Assembly (NCBI RefSeq): GCF_014529535.1
Contig: NW_023503493.1
Coordinates: forward strand, 2,356,001-2,420,000
DNA: 64,000 nt
DNA from: Bradysia coprophila
Lineage: Eukaryota; Arthropoda; Insecta; Diptera; Sciaridae
Direction: 5' to 3'
The first letter of the stretch is position 1. Each line of letters starts with the position of its first letter. Shown piece after piece: positions 1 to 9,465 of the stretch. Under the pieces are notes generated by a model. That model was not told the origin of the DNA. It did no database searches and worked only from the letters and a program-made list of their open reading frames with translations. Both the position numbers and the translations under genes were made by a program.

Positions 1-335
1 ACTTTTTTGATGGATTTGGGTTATTTTCTAGATTTGGGGATGAGAGATGATTTCTCTGGCACTTTCTAACTTTCATCGGTTATTTCGACGTGAGTGAGGT
101 GTGCCAAGGTTGGTTCCTAAATTTTCGGATGACAACTGATTCCTCTGGCACTTCCTAACTTCCGTCGGATTTTTTGATGGATTTGGGTTATTTTCGATAT
201 GTGTGAGGTGTTTCAAGGTTGGTTCCTAAATTTTGGGATGACAGATTCCTCTGTCACTACTTAACTTCCGTCGGATTTTTCGATGGATTTTGGTTATTTT
301 CGATATAAGTGAGGTGTTCCAGGATGTTAAACATG
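1..335. repeat. Diverged tandem repeat, unit about 90-106 bp
   Basis: Three partial units begin near 68, 157 and 263, each with AACTTCCGTCGG or a close variant. They run through 'ATGGATTTGGGTTATTTTC', 'GAGTGAGGTGT' and 'GGTTGGTTCCTAAATTTT'. The same family occurs in the opposite orientation at about 49290-49510 and as a short piece near 39230-39280, so it is dispersed as well as tandem. No coding capacity is seen. Confidence 0.75.
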
Positions 336-477
336 ACGATTGACTTCGGTTCATTTTACGTGAATTCCTTGGTGATAATCAACCTTCACATGGGACAGAC
401 TGGATGATGCTACTCAATTCATTAAATCGTAGACAACTTTGTGTTACTGACAAACTTACTCGTTTGTTTTGGAGCAA

Positions 478-582
478 CTTACTTCGGTAACTGCCTTTTC
501 GACAAGTGGATATTGGATATCCTAGCCGAATCCGGCTACGTTATCCAAACTCTACACTTGTTGAAAAGGCAATTACCGACGC
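478..582. repeat. Small inverted-repeat (MITE-like) element
   Basis: The arms GGTAACTGCCTTTTCGACAAG (left, from about 486) and CTTGTTGAAAAGGCAATTACC (right, ending near 578) are imperfect reverse complements around a spacer of about 45 bp. A diverged relative is at 2951-3046. It lies in the intron upstream of the first visible DUSP12 exon and makes spurious ORFs there. Confidence 0.6.
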
Positions 583-705
583 TTGTTGCTCAAAAAACAC
601 ACGAATAAGTTTGCGAGTATCACATCCAAAGTGTACCATTGGAACTTTTCTGATCGAATTTACCGCACTCTGCTCGCTAGTTCATTATCCTACTCTCTAT
701 TTCAG

Positions 706-1506
706 AGTAAAGTCAAAGCGTCGATTCGTTGGACCGAATCCTGGTTTCGTACAACAACTGAGGCTGTTCTATAAGGTATGCCAAGCAGAGTTGCCCCAAG
801 CTTCGTTCTCTAATTTTTCAACTTTCCACTTCTAGATGAAATGGACAATTGACATTCACCACGAACAGTACAAAACCTATCGTCTACGATTGGCCGCTGA
901 CAAAGTTCGAAAGGGTGAGTGTGACAGTCTCATCTTGTCTTTAAAGTGAATGGATTTCACATTGTAAATGAATCTCATCCGTCTATTGCAGCCAAAATTC
1001 TACCCCAATCCTGCATGGACTTAGTGAAACAAGACCCGGGTCTGATTCAAACCAATCCCGAGCCGATTGTCTATCGATGCAAAAAGTGTCGTCGCATTGT
1101 CGCATCGAAAAGCAATGTCATCACTCACAAACCGGTGTCGCCGAATCAACGACCGAGGGAGTGTGCAAAGTTAGATGCGTACGCTGATGAGCATACCGGT
1201 GTTATGATAGACGAAATCAGCGACAAACTGAAGGAGAATTCGTTGAGCAGTGATCGATCGTCGGATGTGGAAATGGATTACTGCAAGGACGTCTATTTCA
1301 TCGAGCCGCTAGCCTGGATGGACGGGATACTGCGACAAACGAATGGCAAATTGCATTGTCCCAAGTGTCAGAGTAAGTTGGGCAGTTTCAGTTGGACGAT
1401 GGGGATAAATTGTCCGTGCGGTACTCAGGTATCGCCGGCATTCTATTTGGTGCCATCGAAAGTGGAGCTTAGTCGATCGGTGCAGAATGTTCAGATTACC
1501 GTTTAG
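706..1506 (+). CDS. DUSP12: Dual-specificity phosphatase DUSP12/YVH1 family, 3' part of the gene
   Basis: These are the last three exons of a DUSP12/YVH1-type protein phosphatase: 706-775, 836-914 and 992-1506. The introns are 776-835 (GTATGC...TTCTAG) and 915-991 (GTGAGT...TTGCAG), and both keep the frame. The first exon encodes the end of the phosphatase fold (KRRFVGPNPGF), and the second the motif YRLRLAADKVRKA. The third encodes the family-specific zinc-binding tail: C-x2-C in YRCKKCRR, then LHCPKCQSKLGSFSW and CPCG...PAFYLVPSKVE. In the family this tail binds zinc and the protein acts in late 60S ribosome maturation. The catalytic HC-x5-R exon is not in the window, so the gene is cut by the left edge. 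A possible ATTAAA poly(A) signal lies at 1651-1656. The family assignment is firm and orthology is inferred. Confidence 0.93.
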
Positions 1507-2045
1507 AGTTGCGTCGTCGACCCGCCGACTGAAATCATTTTTAGACTGTAAGGCGCTGCTTTCTCTGTTTGGAGAAAGTGGGCAATTGGCTTCCATTATA
1601 TACAAATGTAATAACAGACCATTCTAAATACGCTTAAAATTGTACAACAAATTAAATGTTTATCGCGCGGTGATGTGTTCAAATAATTAAAAGCATGTTG
1701 GATGTTGAACAGGGTGTGTTTCGTTCAAGTGAGCGATGCTTCCATTAAAAACTCTCTGACAGACCTGACATGAACGACACGATTGTAGTAGTTGAATACG
1801 GATGGGTGCAATCAGTTATAAAAGACAGGCTCTGATTAATGCGGTCGTTTACAGCAAAAAGAATGTTTTAAACAAATGAAGTAAAAGATTTCAAATTAAT
1901 CTCTTGACACTGTTTTGATCTAATGAAGTAATAGATCTAAGAGTTAAACTACTGATATGCTTACCGTCTGTAAAAGGCTGAGAAAATCGAAAGTGTTCCT
2001 ACTTGAGTCATTCCATAAAAATTGTCCAACAAGAATTTTTGGTAA
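1507..2045. other. 3' flank of DUSP12, no further gene seen
   Basis: This stretch holds the probable 3' UTR with ATTAAA at 1651-1656 and then AT-rich unique-looking sequence. No open frame of note and no repeat shared with the rest of the window was recognised. Confidence 0.5.
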
Positions 2046-2149
2046 AATCTTAGAAAAACTGCAGTCAGTCAGGTTACGGAGTGATTTCTTCATTTCTAAT
2101 CTTAGAAAAACTGCAGTCAGTCAGGTTACGGAGTGATTTCTTCATTTCT
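2046..2149. repeat. Perfect 52-bp tandem duplication
   Basis: The 52-bp unit starting AATCTTAGAAAAACTGCAG is present twice head to tail (2046-2097 and 2098-2149) with no mismatch visible. This indicates a very recent local duplication. Confidence 0.9.
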
Positions 2150-2271
2150 CCATAGTAGAGCGCTGCGGACGTTCAGGTATTTGCGTCAAAAATGACGGAA
2201 AACTTGACCAAAATTCATGAATTTTTATTTTGAATGTTGTATTGCTTCGGTGGTGTTCCGAACATTGAAAT

Positions 2272-2458
2272 AATTTTTTATGCATGAAGATTGCAAGTTA
2301 CTTGACAATGAAATTGAAATTTGGAAATAAAATTTTTGTTTTACGCGCCCTGACGAGGTCTGGGGTTCAAATCTCGTCAGGGCGCGTAAAACAAAAATTT
2401 TATTTCCAAATTTCAATTTCATTGTCAAGTAACTTGCAATCTTCATGCATAAAAAATT
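2272..2458. repeat. Perfect 86-bp inverted repeat (hairpin) with a 15-bp loop
   Basis: Arms 2272-2357 and 2373-2458 are exact reverse complements by eye, separated by 15 bases. The inner ends are GC-rich (CGCGCCCTGACGAG / CTCGTCAGGGCGCG), while the outer parts are AT-rich. The loop plus inner arm contains GGTTCAAATCT, which resembles a pol III B box. The element is foldback or MITE-like with no coding potential. Confidence 0.9.
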
Positions 2459-2950
2459 CATGAAGTTTGAAGCCACTTTATCATACAGTTTAGCATTAGC
2501 GCCATCTCTTGGTAAGAAAAACACTTAAAAGTCGACAATTCATTTTTTGGTTAAACATGGCCTATGGTGACCACTAAACAAGTGAGTTACAATAGAAATT
2601 AATTATTTTTCTGATAAACAGGGAAGGATTTCCCATACACTGAACAAGCTTCTTCGAGACATAATTTTTAAAGGGGCATAGGACGGGCTTCCCAGAACTC
2701 TTATCAATGATATTACCAGGTTTCTTCCACCATCAACTATGGACTGTGATGCGAGTATCGTCTCTTCAGAGAGGACCATATCAGTGCGCTGTACAGAAGT
2801 GCAAAATAACAGTTTCGACGATAAATGTACGTCGTCTTTACGTGACCAAATTAGGAGTAGATCGGATGCTGCGAAAGACAGTTTATTACATGAAGTATCA
2901 ATTTTGTGATAAAAGCCAACTCACTCACGTGTTTTTTTAGCAACAAAGCT

Positions 2951-3046
2951 TCGCACAACTGTCTTTTCAACAAGTGTAAAATTTGTATATCCGAGCCAAA
3001 GGAATGACCTAAACAATTACTCTTGTTGAACAGGCCAAATACTCAC
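2951..3046. repeat. Second copy of the 478-582 inverted-repeat element
   Basis: The left arm has CTTTTCAACAAGTGTAA and the right arm CTTGTTGAACAGGCCAAATA, related to the element at 478-582 but more diverged. The short spacer contains ATATCCGAGCC, as in the other copy. Confidence 0.5.
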
Positions 3047-3049
3047 AAA

Positions 3050-6000
3050 ATTGTTACCTCATTTAATGAATTATACTTTCGCAACGTCCAACATATTTTG
3101 GCACATTGTTTGCCTCACGCGAAAGTGGAATATGACAAAGAAATTCACGTAAAATGAATCGAAAATATTCCTTCATGTAACGGCTCATTTTTGAAGCAAG
3201 CAAACTGATGGGTAATGGTCAACTTTCGCACGGGGCAGGAAATAAAATCTTTTCTGATTTGTGAGACATGTTTCATAGAGGAAGGTTTACCAATTTGGTG
3301 AATGTGTCGCAAATGCTATAATAGCATCTACAGTATTTCGTTACTATCTGTTTCGACTATATGGGTCTATGTACAGTGCAAACACATCATATTTTTAAAG
3401 TACACATTTAAGACGACTCACATTCAATTTAAATTTAGATCAACACAGATCTGATTCTATTGTTACCAACTAGATGAAAACTTTTACCAGTCAGACACTT
3501 TGCAGAACTGTCAGCTGCCGGGACACTTGGTATTTTTATCAGAAAAATCTAACTTGACAAAACTAAAAAATATTTCGTCAAGTTGGATTTTCTTGTAAAT
3601 GAACAAAGTGTTGTTTCCGTGAAGTCTGAACTGAACAAAGTTTGTGTTTAAAAAACGGAAATTTTCCACTCTTTTTGTATAGTTCATATAATCCACTCAC
3701 ACTGTTGACTCATAATCAAAATCTTTAAAAATCAAAACACAAAAATTTTAATTCTAAAATTACAAAAATGGCATGCATGTTTTGTACGCGGTGCTTTTTT
3801 CTGTGTAAAAAAAGCTCTTGATGTCCTGTTTAACAATGAAAAATATTTAAAAAAAATTGTTAACTAATTCAGAATGATTAATAAAAATGTTAATTCAATG
3901 TACGAAATTTGGTCGATTTTTCTTTCAACGAAGATTGTATGACTCTTGGCTCCTCAGTATATTCCCAGTACAAAAATTCTGAATTTTTGAACAGACGATT
4001 CAACGACAATTCAAGGCCGGCGTAGGTGAGCCAGACTTTCCCTCATAGACAGTGGCGGACCTGCTCAAAAAAGCCCTTCGGGCGTTATATGAGGAAATTT
4101 TTCAAAAGGCCCATCGTTGCCATTTCTTCATACAAAAATCAAAAAGCCCTTCGGGAATCGCCCGAACGCCCATAGGGCCAGTCCGGCACTGCACATAGAC
4201 ATGGGCTAAAACATGTTCTTTCAGTCCACATTTTTGCTCAACATATCATATATGCCTTTTATCATCAACTGTGGTGTGTAACCCGCGTATCTGTATCTGC
4301 GTGACCTCCCCAAAGTATACAGCCTTGCGTCAACACAAGGTTTGGTCGAATGTCAAACTTTGTATGTAGCGGAGGACATAACGATTTCGGCTTTCTTCCG
4401 TTTGAATTCCATTTTTTGAAGGAATGTATTTCACAATTTTAAAAATTTTCCTTCCTCAACATCTGCCCCTTGTGACGCAAACTTTTTTATTATAATTTTC
4501 TTCCTAAAATTTTTCTGGTAAGATTTTTGTTGATAAAACTTTCGCGTACTTTCCTCATCAGCTGCCATTTGTGACGTATACCTTTTTGCGTGTCGAATCT
4601 GTAAGCGTCACCTACACCGATATCACTTCTTTTGTAAGTGGATAACAGGACTTGCGTCACACCTCCACTGTAAGTAGTTTTGGGCGATTTTCATTTTCAT
4701 TCTTTCTTCGAAATTGGTCTAAAGCATTTCTTTCTTATAAAATTAAGTATTTATCGAACAAAAATTTATATTTCATGTAAACAATCTCGCATTGTTCCCA
4801 AAATTGAACTAATTTTGTGATTTTCTCCTTTTCGATCGAATTATTTTTTTAGAAATCTTGACGATCGGTTGGCTGAATTTATAAACTTTCACGTTCAGTA
4901 GTCACGCATCGTCTTCGTATTAAAACTTCGGGAAATTTGTGTAATTAGGCAGTGAACAGTTAATGTGTAATTGATAGTAGCAGCTAATGAAATAATTTGT
5001 GTTTAAAGTGTTTAAAAATGATTTCGATAAGTCTGCAACATCAGTTTCACCATTTGTCAAAATAATTGGAATGTGTAAGTGTGTGTGCCTCGAATGTATA
5101 TTACACTGAGTTTACTTTTGCTTCTCGATTTCGTCTACGTAATTCCTGTCTATCCCACTATTATGTCATGTCATGTTATTGCGCAATGTGATCTGAATTC
5201 GGCAAATTAGATCAATGACGACAAATTTCGATATATCGTTTGTGACTGTGTACAGCATCAATCAAATTTGAACCAATTTCGGTAATTTCGCTGATATGTT
5301 CGCTTTCGATCTGTAACATCTGTAAAATCTGAAGGATGTGTGCTCGTGGATCTGCTGCCGAATCTATCTGAAACGCAAACTGCATCACATTTTACCATTT
5401 AATTTTAAAAGAGAAATTTAGCTAAGAAATGCATTACGGGGTACCGTTTTGTCTCAAGCGATTTTCTGGAATTCTTTGAGATCGACACAACCTTGCTTTA
5501 CTCGACTTTCAATTCTCGATTAATAGTGAATAGAGCTACAGCCGAAAACGCGTTCCCGACCCTCGAAAACCACACTTAGAAACCACTTCGAGGCCAATAA
5601 ATATTCTAATAAAAAAAACTGAGAGCTTGAGAATGAACACTTTCCGGAAAACAGAACTTATTTACCTTTTGTTGTTACAGAAACGCTCGCTCAGCCATTT
5701 ACTTTGAAAAATGCAATATTTCTTGTAGAAATTGATAAAATTCCAAAAAATGACGGTTATTCGATACTTTCCACGCCTAAATTCGCACAACTATTTGATA
5801 CAATCCGTGATACAAGCTTCAGTTACCACACTTATTCAAATCGAAGTTCAAATAAAATCTTCGTAAGTCGAGTTACGAAAGCTACAGACCAAACGGTCAA
5901 AATTTTGATCGTAAAGTTAAATGCCAAGTTATGAATTCTTAAAGTTACGTATGTTTCGAGAATCGTCGCCCCGTGCTCAGAGAATTTTAACGTTCTACCC

Positions 6001-7080
6001 CCTAACTAGAAATAGCAGCAGGTAAATCGCCTAGACAAATATATATCCAAAAACCATTTTTGTGGGATCGTACTGATAAGATCCAAACGACTCTTCTCCT
6101 TCCACACGTAATTTTGTAGAACTGACGATTTCCACCGATTTTAGTCATTTGTGACACATTTCGCCATTGAGCGACCCAACTCGGCTTGGATCGAGTGACA
6201 CCCTTGGATACTATTGATCAGATACTAAAAAGGAACAATGTACAGGAGAGTGCTCTGAACTTCAATTTTTCCATACAAAAATGGATCCCCGACCCACAGA
6301 GATCGATTAATTGTGTCTATGAGTTTGAGTTTGTATTTTTCCAGCCCTTGGAAAAGATCTTTGGTGTAATCTGCTATTGCATTTGTGATAAATTAATCGA
6401 AATTATTTCGTGATTTTTGAATAACGTTATTCGAGTAACCGGATTCATTTCGGGTAATAACAACGTTATTGGGGATGCCTGCTTCAACCTTAGAGTAATT
6501 ATATCGAGAGAGGAAATTCACACTACGAAAAGCGGTCCCGACATCAATGTGTATAAGATACATTTGCGTAATGATTTACGTAGAGCTTCCACCAATACAT
6601 TCACATTTGAGATTTCTGTTGACGTTGTTCATCTAAACAGTCTTATACGTTGAATGTTATTTATTTTTAAATTATTGTGTTGGTCCACTCCTGTTCTATT
6701 CAAGGGTGTATGTCCCGACGCACTGCAAAGCAGAAACCATCATTGTTAATTGATGTGCACATAACCTCATTCTTGCATGTTGTCTCATCAGCCAAATTCT
6801 ATAAACTTTTTTTCCCTAATTGGTACGGTCAATACCTTTCTAATAAAGCAAAAACAGTCGACATCCGTTCAAATTTGGCCGACCTACAAGCAAAAACTGC
6901 TTCGCCGCCCTGTACCTGGTTAACATCCAAAGAACTGTGAAGAAAATTTGTTGGCCTTATTTTTGCTTTGACAATTTTTGCGTACAAGCGCCGAACGCGT
7001 CACCTACAGCGATATCACTTGTTTTGGAAGTATGCCCAGGGACTTGCGTCACTTTTACTCTTTGAGTGTTTTTGATTGAT
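3050..7080. other. Long gene-free stretch of degraded repeats
   Basis: No ORF here has recognisable homology. Around 4030-4195 there is a repeat fragment with AGCCCTTCGGG near both ends. At 4448-4695 and 6985-7075 are fragments of a dispersed family marked by GTGACGCAA, GTAAGCGTCACCT and CTCCACTGTAAGT, seen again near 8105-8240, 26455-26585 and 49080-49200. At about 6800-6900 a fragment is shared with the element at 26736-27953: both contain TTGGTACGGTCAATACCT or its complement. A 76-codon ORF at 5704-5934 has no supporting evidence. Confidence 0.5.
5534..5601. repeat. 68-bp near-identical segment shared with 34616-34683
   Basis: The segment starts AGCTACAGCCGAAAACGCG, runs through CGTTCCCGACCCTCG and ends CGAGGCCAATAAA. 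It recurs at 34616-34683 in the same orientation with about one mismatch, while the flanks differ. No other long match between the two loci was seen. Confidence 0.7.
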
Positions 7081-7335
7081 ATAATTGTGACAGTTAACTT
7101 AGAAGGGCTTACGATTAAATATACTTACACTCTTTATCATCAAAACACGGAATCATACGGAATAGTTAGAACAGAGTACGGGGCTTGTGGTTGTCTAATT
7201 TTCACAACTCCAATTTCTTAGATTGCTGCTTTAAGATTTAATTCCTCGTTCATTTCGATAATAAAATTGATTTACCATTTGATAACATGGGACCTCAGAG
7301 CAAAATTTATTTTATTTCAACCATCCCACATACAT

Positions 7336-7566
7336 TTAACATTGAGGCGAAGTATACTCTTTACAGCAGACGCGAGTACACCATTGATTGCAATTTGGTA
7401 TTGCACAACCTGGTGTACAAATAGCCATGCAACCCGCCCAATCTGCATAACGGCGTACTCTTACTCGTGCTGGAGATAAACTTTCCACTGGCTCTTCACC
7501 ACTCGAGCGGCATACATTATCAAACAGTAGGATAATGACAACGGTGAACAGTAAAAGGAATTTCAT
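7336..7566 (-). CDS. Secreted 8-cysteine prepropeptide, copy 1
   Basis: This 76-codon single-exon ORF starts at 7566. Residues 1 to about 20 form a hydrophobic signal peptide (MKFLLLFTVVIILLF). A short pro-part ends in the basic run RVRVRR at 34-39, a plausible convertase site. The mature part, 40-76, has eight cysteines spaced C-x3-C-x3-C-x4-C-x3-C-x3-CC-x7-C (46, 50, 54, 59, 63, 67, 68, 76). The layout is typical of insect antimicrobial or signalling peptides, but I recognise no named family, so function is unknown. AATAAA signals on this strand lie at 7307-7316, just past the stop. TATA-like boxes occur upstream at 7665-7672 and 7741-7750. A diverged paralogue is at 22553-22804. That it is a real gene is well supported by the conserved paralogue. 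Confidence 0.8.
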   Translation of the reverse strand: MKFLLLFTVVIILLFDNVCRSSGEEPVESLSPARVRVRRYADWAGCMAICTPGCAIPNCNQWCTRVCCKEYTSPQC

Positions 7567-7664
7567 TGCGGCAATCTGATACGAAATTGGAAAAGTAAAA
7601 CTTTATTAACTTTGTCTGTGTCAGAGTTTGTCAGAATTTAAAATAGAAATTGCATCACCTTTTG

Positions 7665-7672
7665 CTTTTATA
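7665..7672 (-). promoter_or_regulatory. Proximal TATA box of 8-Cys peptide copy 1
   Basis: On the minus strand this reads TATAAAAG, about 100 bp upstream of the start codon at 7566. In the paralogous promoter near 22890-22920 the surrounding sequence is conserved, but this box is replaced by unrelated bases (GCAGAACAGG on the plus strand). Confidence 0.5.
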
Positions 7673-7740
7673 GGAAGAAGACACTTTTCTTACACTTTCA
7701 GAATGTTTTAGAACGAATGATTGAATTGACTGCTTTAAGA

Positions 7741-7750
7741 CCTTTTTATA
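7741..7750 (-). promoter_or_regulatory. Distal TATA box of 8-Cys peptide copy 1
   Basis: On the minus strand this reads TATAAAAAGG. The same box is kept in copy 2 at 22979-22988, so it may be the shared core promoter. Confidence 0.45.
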
Positions 7751-7854
7751 GATGTTTTTTTAAAATCTTATCAGTTGTTTAAATACTGCAATGTTGTTCT
7801 TTACTTGTGAAAAGCTGGGAAAACAAGAACGGTGATTAGGGTGTCCGTCTGTAT

Positions 7855-8240
7855 TCAATTGTACGAGTTCAACGAGCTATCACACGCCACGAAAGGTTAA
7901 AATTTGGCCGAGATATTAATTTTCAAAACTTGAAAATTTGTTTGAAGAAATTGATGAATTTACCGACAAAAGTTCTAGAACAAAAAAATAATTGCGTCAC
8001 AAGTGGCAGATGTTGAGGAAAGGTAAGAAAATTGTTAAAATAGGGGAAAATACGTCCTGAAACAAAGGAAAAACGGAAAAAGCCGAGTCATCTGCCACTT
8101 TGTGACGCAAAAAAATTTTCGGTAAAATTTTTGCTTTTTTTGCGAGTCGAAGCTGTAAGCGTCACCTCCACCGACATCAGTTCTTTTGTAAGTGGATAAC
8201 AGGACTTGTGTCACACCTCCACTGTGAGTGGTTTTGGGCG
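7855..8240. repeat. Repeat block duplicated at 25300-25370 and 26345-26580
   Basis: The first part (to about 7930) matches 25300-25370. The second part holds an inverted repeat, TGCGTCACAAGTGGCAGATG at about 7993 against CATCTGCCACTTTGTGACGC near 8088-8108, and the GTAAGCGTCACCT family. The same order downstream of both 8-Cys peptide genes shows that the duplication covers gene plus flank. Confidence 0.7.
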
Positions 8241-8279
8241 AAAATCATTACATACGCCTTAAAGAAAACTACTTGTTGC

Positions 8280-8425
8280 AGACTATTGCTATACAAAGGG
8301 GCAACGCAGCATGTATAACTTTAGGAAGGAATAAAGCAGATGATTGTTATTTATTGTAATATTTGTTGATTGAAAAAATCTTTTTTCTTTTACTGACTGT
8401 GCCGTAAGCGAGCAGTCTTTTTTTA
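8280..8425 (+). mobile_element. 3' tail of the RLE-type LINE family
   Basis: The plus strand encodes the family C-terminal signature (TIAIQRGNAAC) at about 8282-8315, followed by a 3' UTR. It ends in a stem, GACTG (8395-8399) and CAGTC (8413-8417), then a T run. The same tail is at 9300-9460, at 26640-28015 (interrupted) and at 58343-58378. It is a 5'-truncated retrotransposon end. Confidence 0.65.
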
Positions 8426-8539
8426 CGCTCACAGTATAATAAGTACCAAAGCGATGTGTAAATCTTTGTCACCCTAATGGTGTGAATCAGCTCCGCTAAA
8501 ATTTTTGTTAATTCAAGCTCAATTTAAACAAAAAACATT

Positions 8540-9060
8540 TTCTGTGGCATAAATACCAGTTCTTATATCTAAGTCTATTTACTCCAGTTGTTTTGTGTTC
8601 GAATTCTGTTTTTATCAAAAAGCTGCAAGTTATATTGGATGCGCAGCTAAAATGTTTTTTCGTTTGTTGCTGTGGCAAATACCCTTGTGGGATATGGTGA
8701 AATGTGGTCTCAGTTTACTGGGTCATATAAACACTTTTACCCAAATAACGAAACCATTGGTTATGAATACAACAAGTCGACATGTAAAGAGTGCAACACA
8801 GTTACGAATAACTGGGTTGACCTCTTTACACAAACGATGAGTGTGCGTAAACATTATGTCGGTCAACGCATATTGTTCATGTCCCGAACGCGAAAACGTA
8901 GAGGTTGTTAAGTTAGTTGAGCTATATTTTGGGCGTGTTAATAAACGGACGTTCTGTCCAGTAAACTTAAATGCATAGTTCATTCTATTCTCCATACCCT
9001 CGTAGAAATAAAAATTGAATTGCAATCCTTTACAGTCAGCCAATTACATTATGACTACGG
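8540..9060 (+). other. Conserved unit with promoter-like start and doubtful small ORFs
   Basis: A TATA-like CATAAATACC (about 8549) precedes a CCAGTTG initiator-like site near 8584. Overlapping ORFs in two frames follow (8595-8840 and 8672-8911). A 58-nt GT-AG stretch from GTAAAGAG (about 8784) to ATGAG (about 8840) would join the second ORF to a downstream frame with three cysteines (NAYCSCPEREN...TFCPVN) ending at about 8970. The unit is repeated almost exactly at 28130-28640, so identity alone cannot prove coding. Shorter relatives at 9920-10390 and 29060-29470 lack the middle 310 bp. I cannot decide whether this is a small secreted-protein gene or a repeat. Confidence 0.3.
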
Positions 9061-9239
9061 GATTGTAGGATGCTTTACTTTTACATCCTACACACGTCCT
9101 GCATTCATTTGAACCAACGAATTCAGTTTCATTTTTGATTTTGTCGATTGGCACCATTGACATACAACAAGTGGTTAGTTCTCATTATCTGCTTGTGGTG
9201 TTACACCTCCACTGTAAGTGGTTTTGGGCGATAATCATT

Positions 9240-9465
9240 ACATACGCCTTAAAGAAAGCTATTTGTTTACCCCCCCCCCCCCCTTGCTTTTGAGTCATTA
9301 GTTTGCATGGGTCCTGAAACAAAGAAATTTATTGACAAAGATTTGGGAAGGAATAGAGCAGATGATTGTTATTTATTGTAATAAAATGTTGATTGAAAAA
9401 ATCGTTGTTTTTTTTACTGACTGTGCCGTAAGCGAGCTGTCTTTTTTCGCTTTGATAAAAAATGA
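9240..9465 (+). mobile_element. Second LINE 3' tail, with a 14-C run
   Basis: A poly(C) run lies at about 9270-9284. From about 9308 the plus strand reads GPETKKFIDK, a piece of the family C-terminal region, then the 3' UTR and tail with GACTG...AGCTGTC. Here the second stem half has changed (CTGTC instead of CAGTC). Confidence 0.55.

Noticed and set aside
506..705. Upstream part of the 506-835 ORF as DUSP12 N-terminal sequence
   Set aside because: It is the MITE at 478-582 and its flank. A good splice acceptor (CTATTTCAG) at 697-705 shows the exon starts at 706.
2341..2395. tRNA gene at the tip of the 86-bp hairpin (GGTTCAAATC and an acceptor-like stem)
   Set aside because: No A box, D arm or anticodon arm fits between the stem halves; the inner stem is part of the perfect inverted repeat.
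6677..6940. 87-aa ORF sharing WYGQYLSNKAKT with an ORF at 27159-27419
   Set aside because: The match is at DNA level within the GACCCGTACGAA element family; no start, length or frame is conserved outside the shared repeat.
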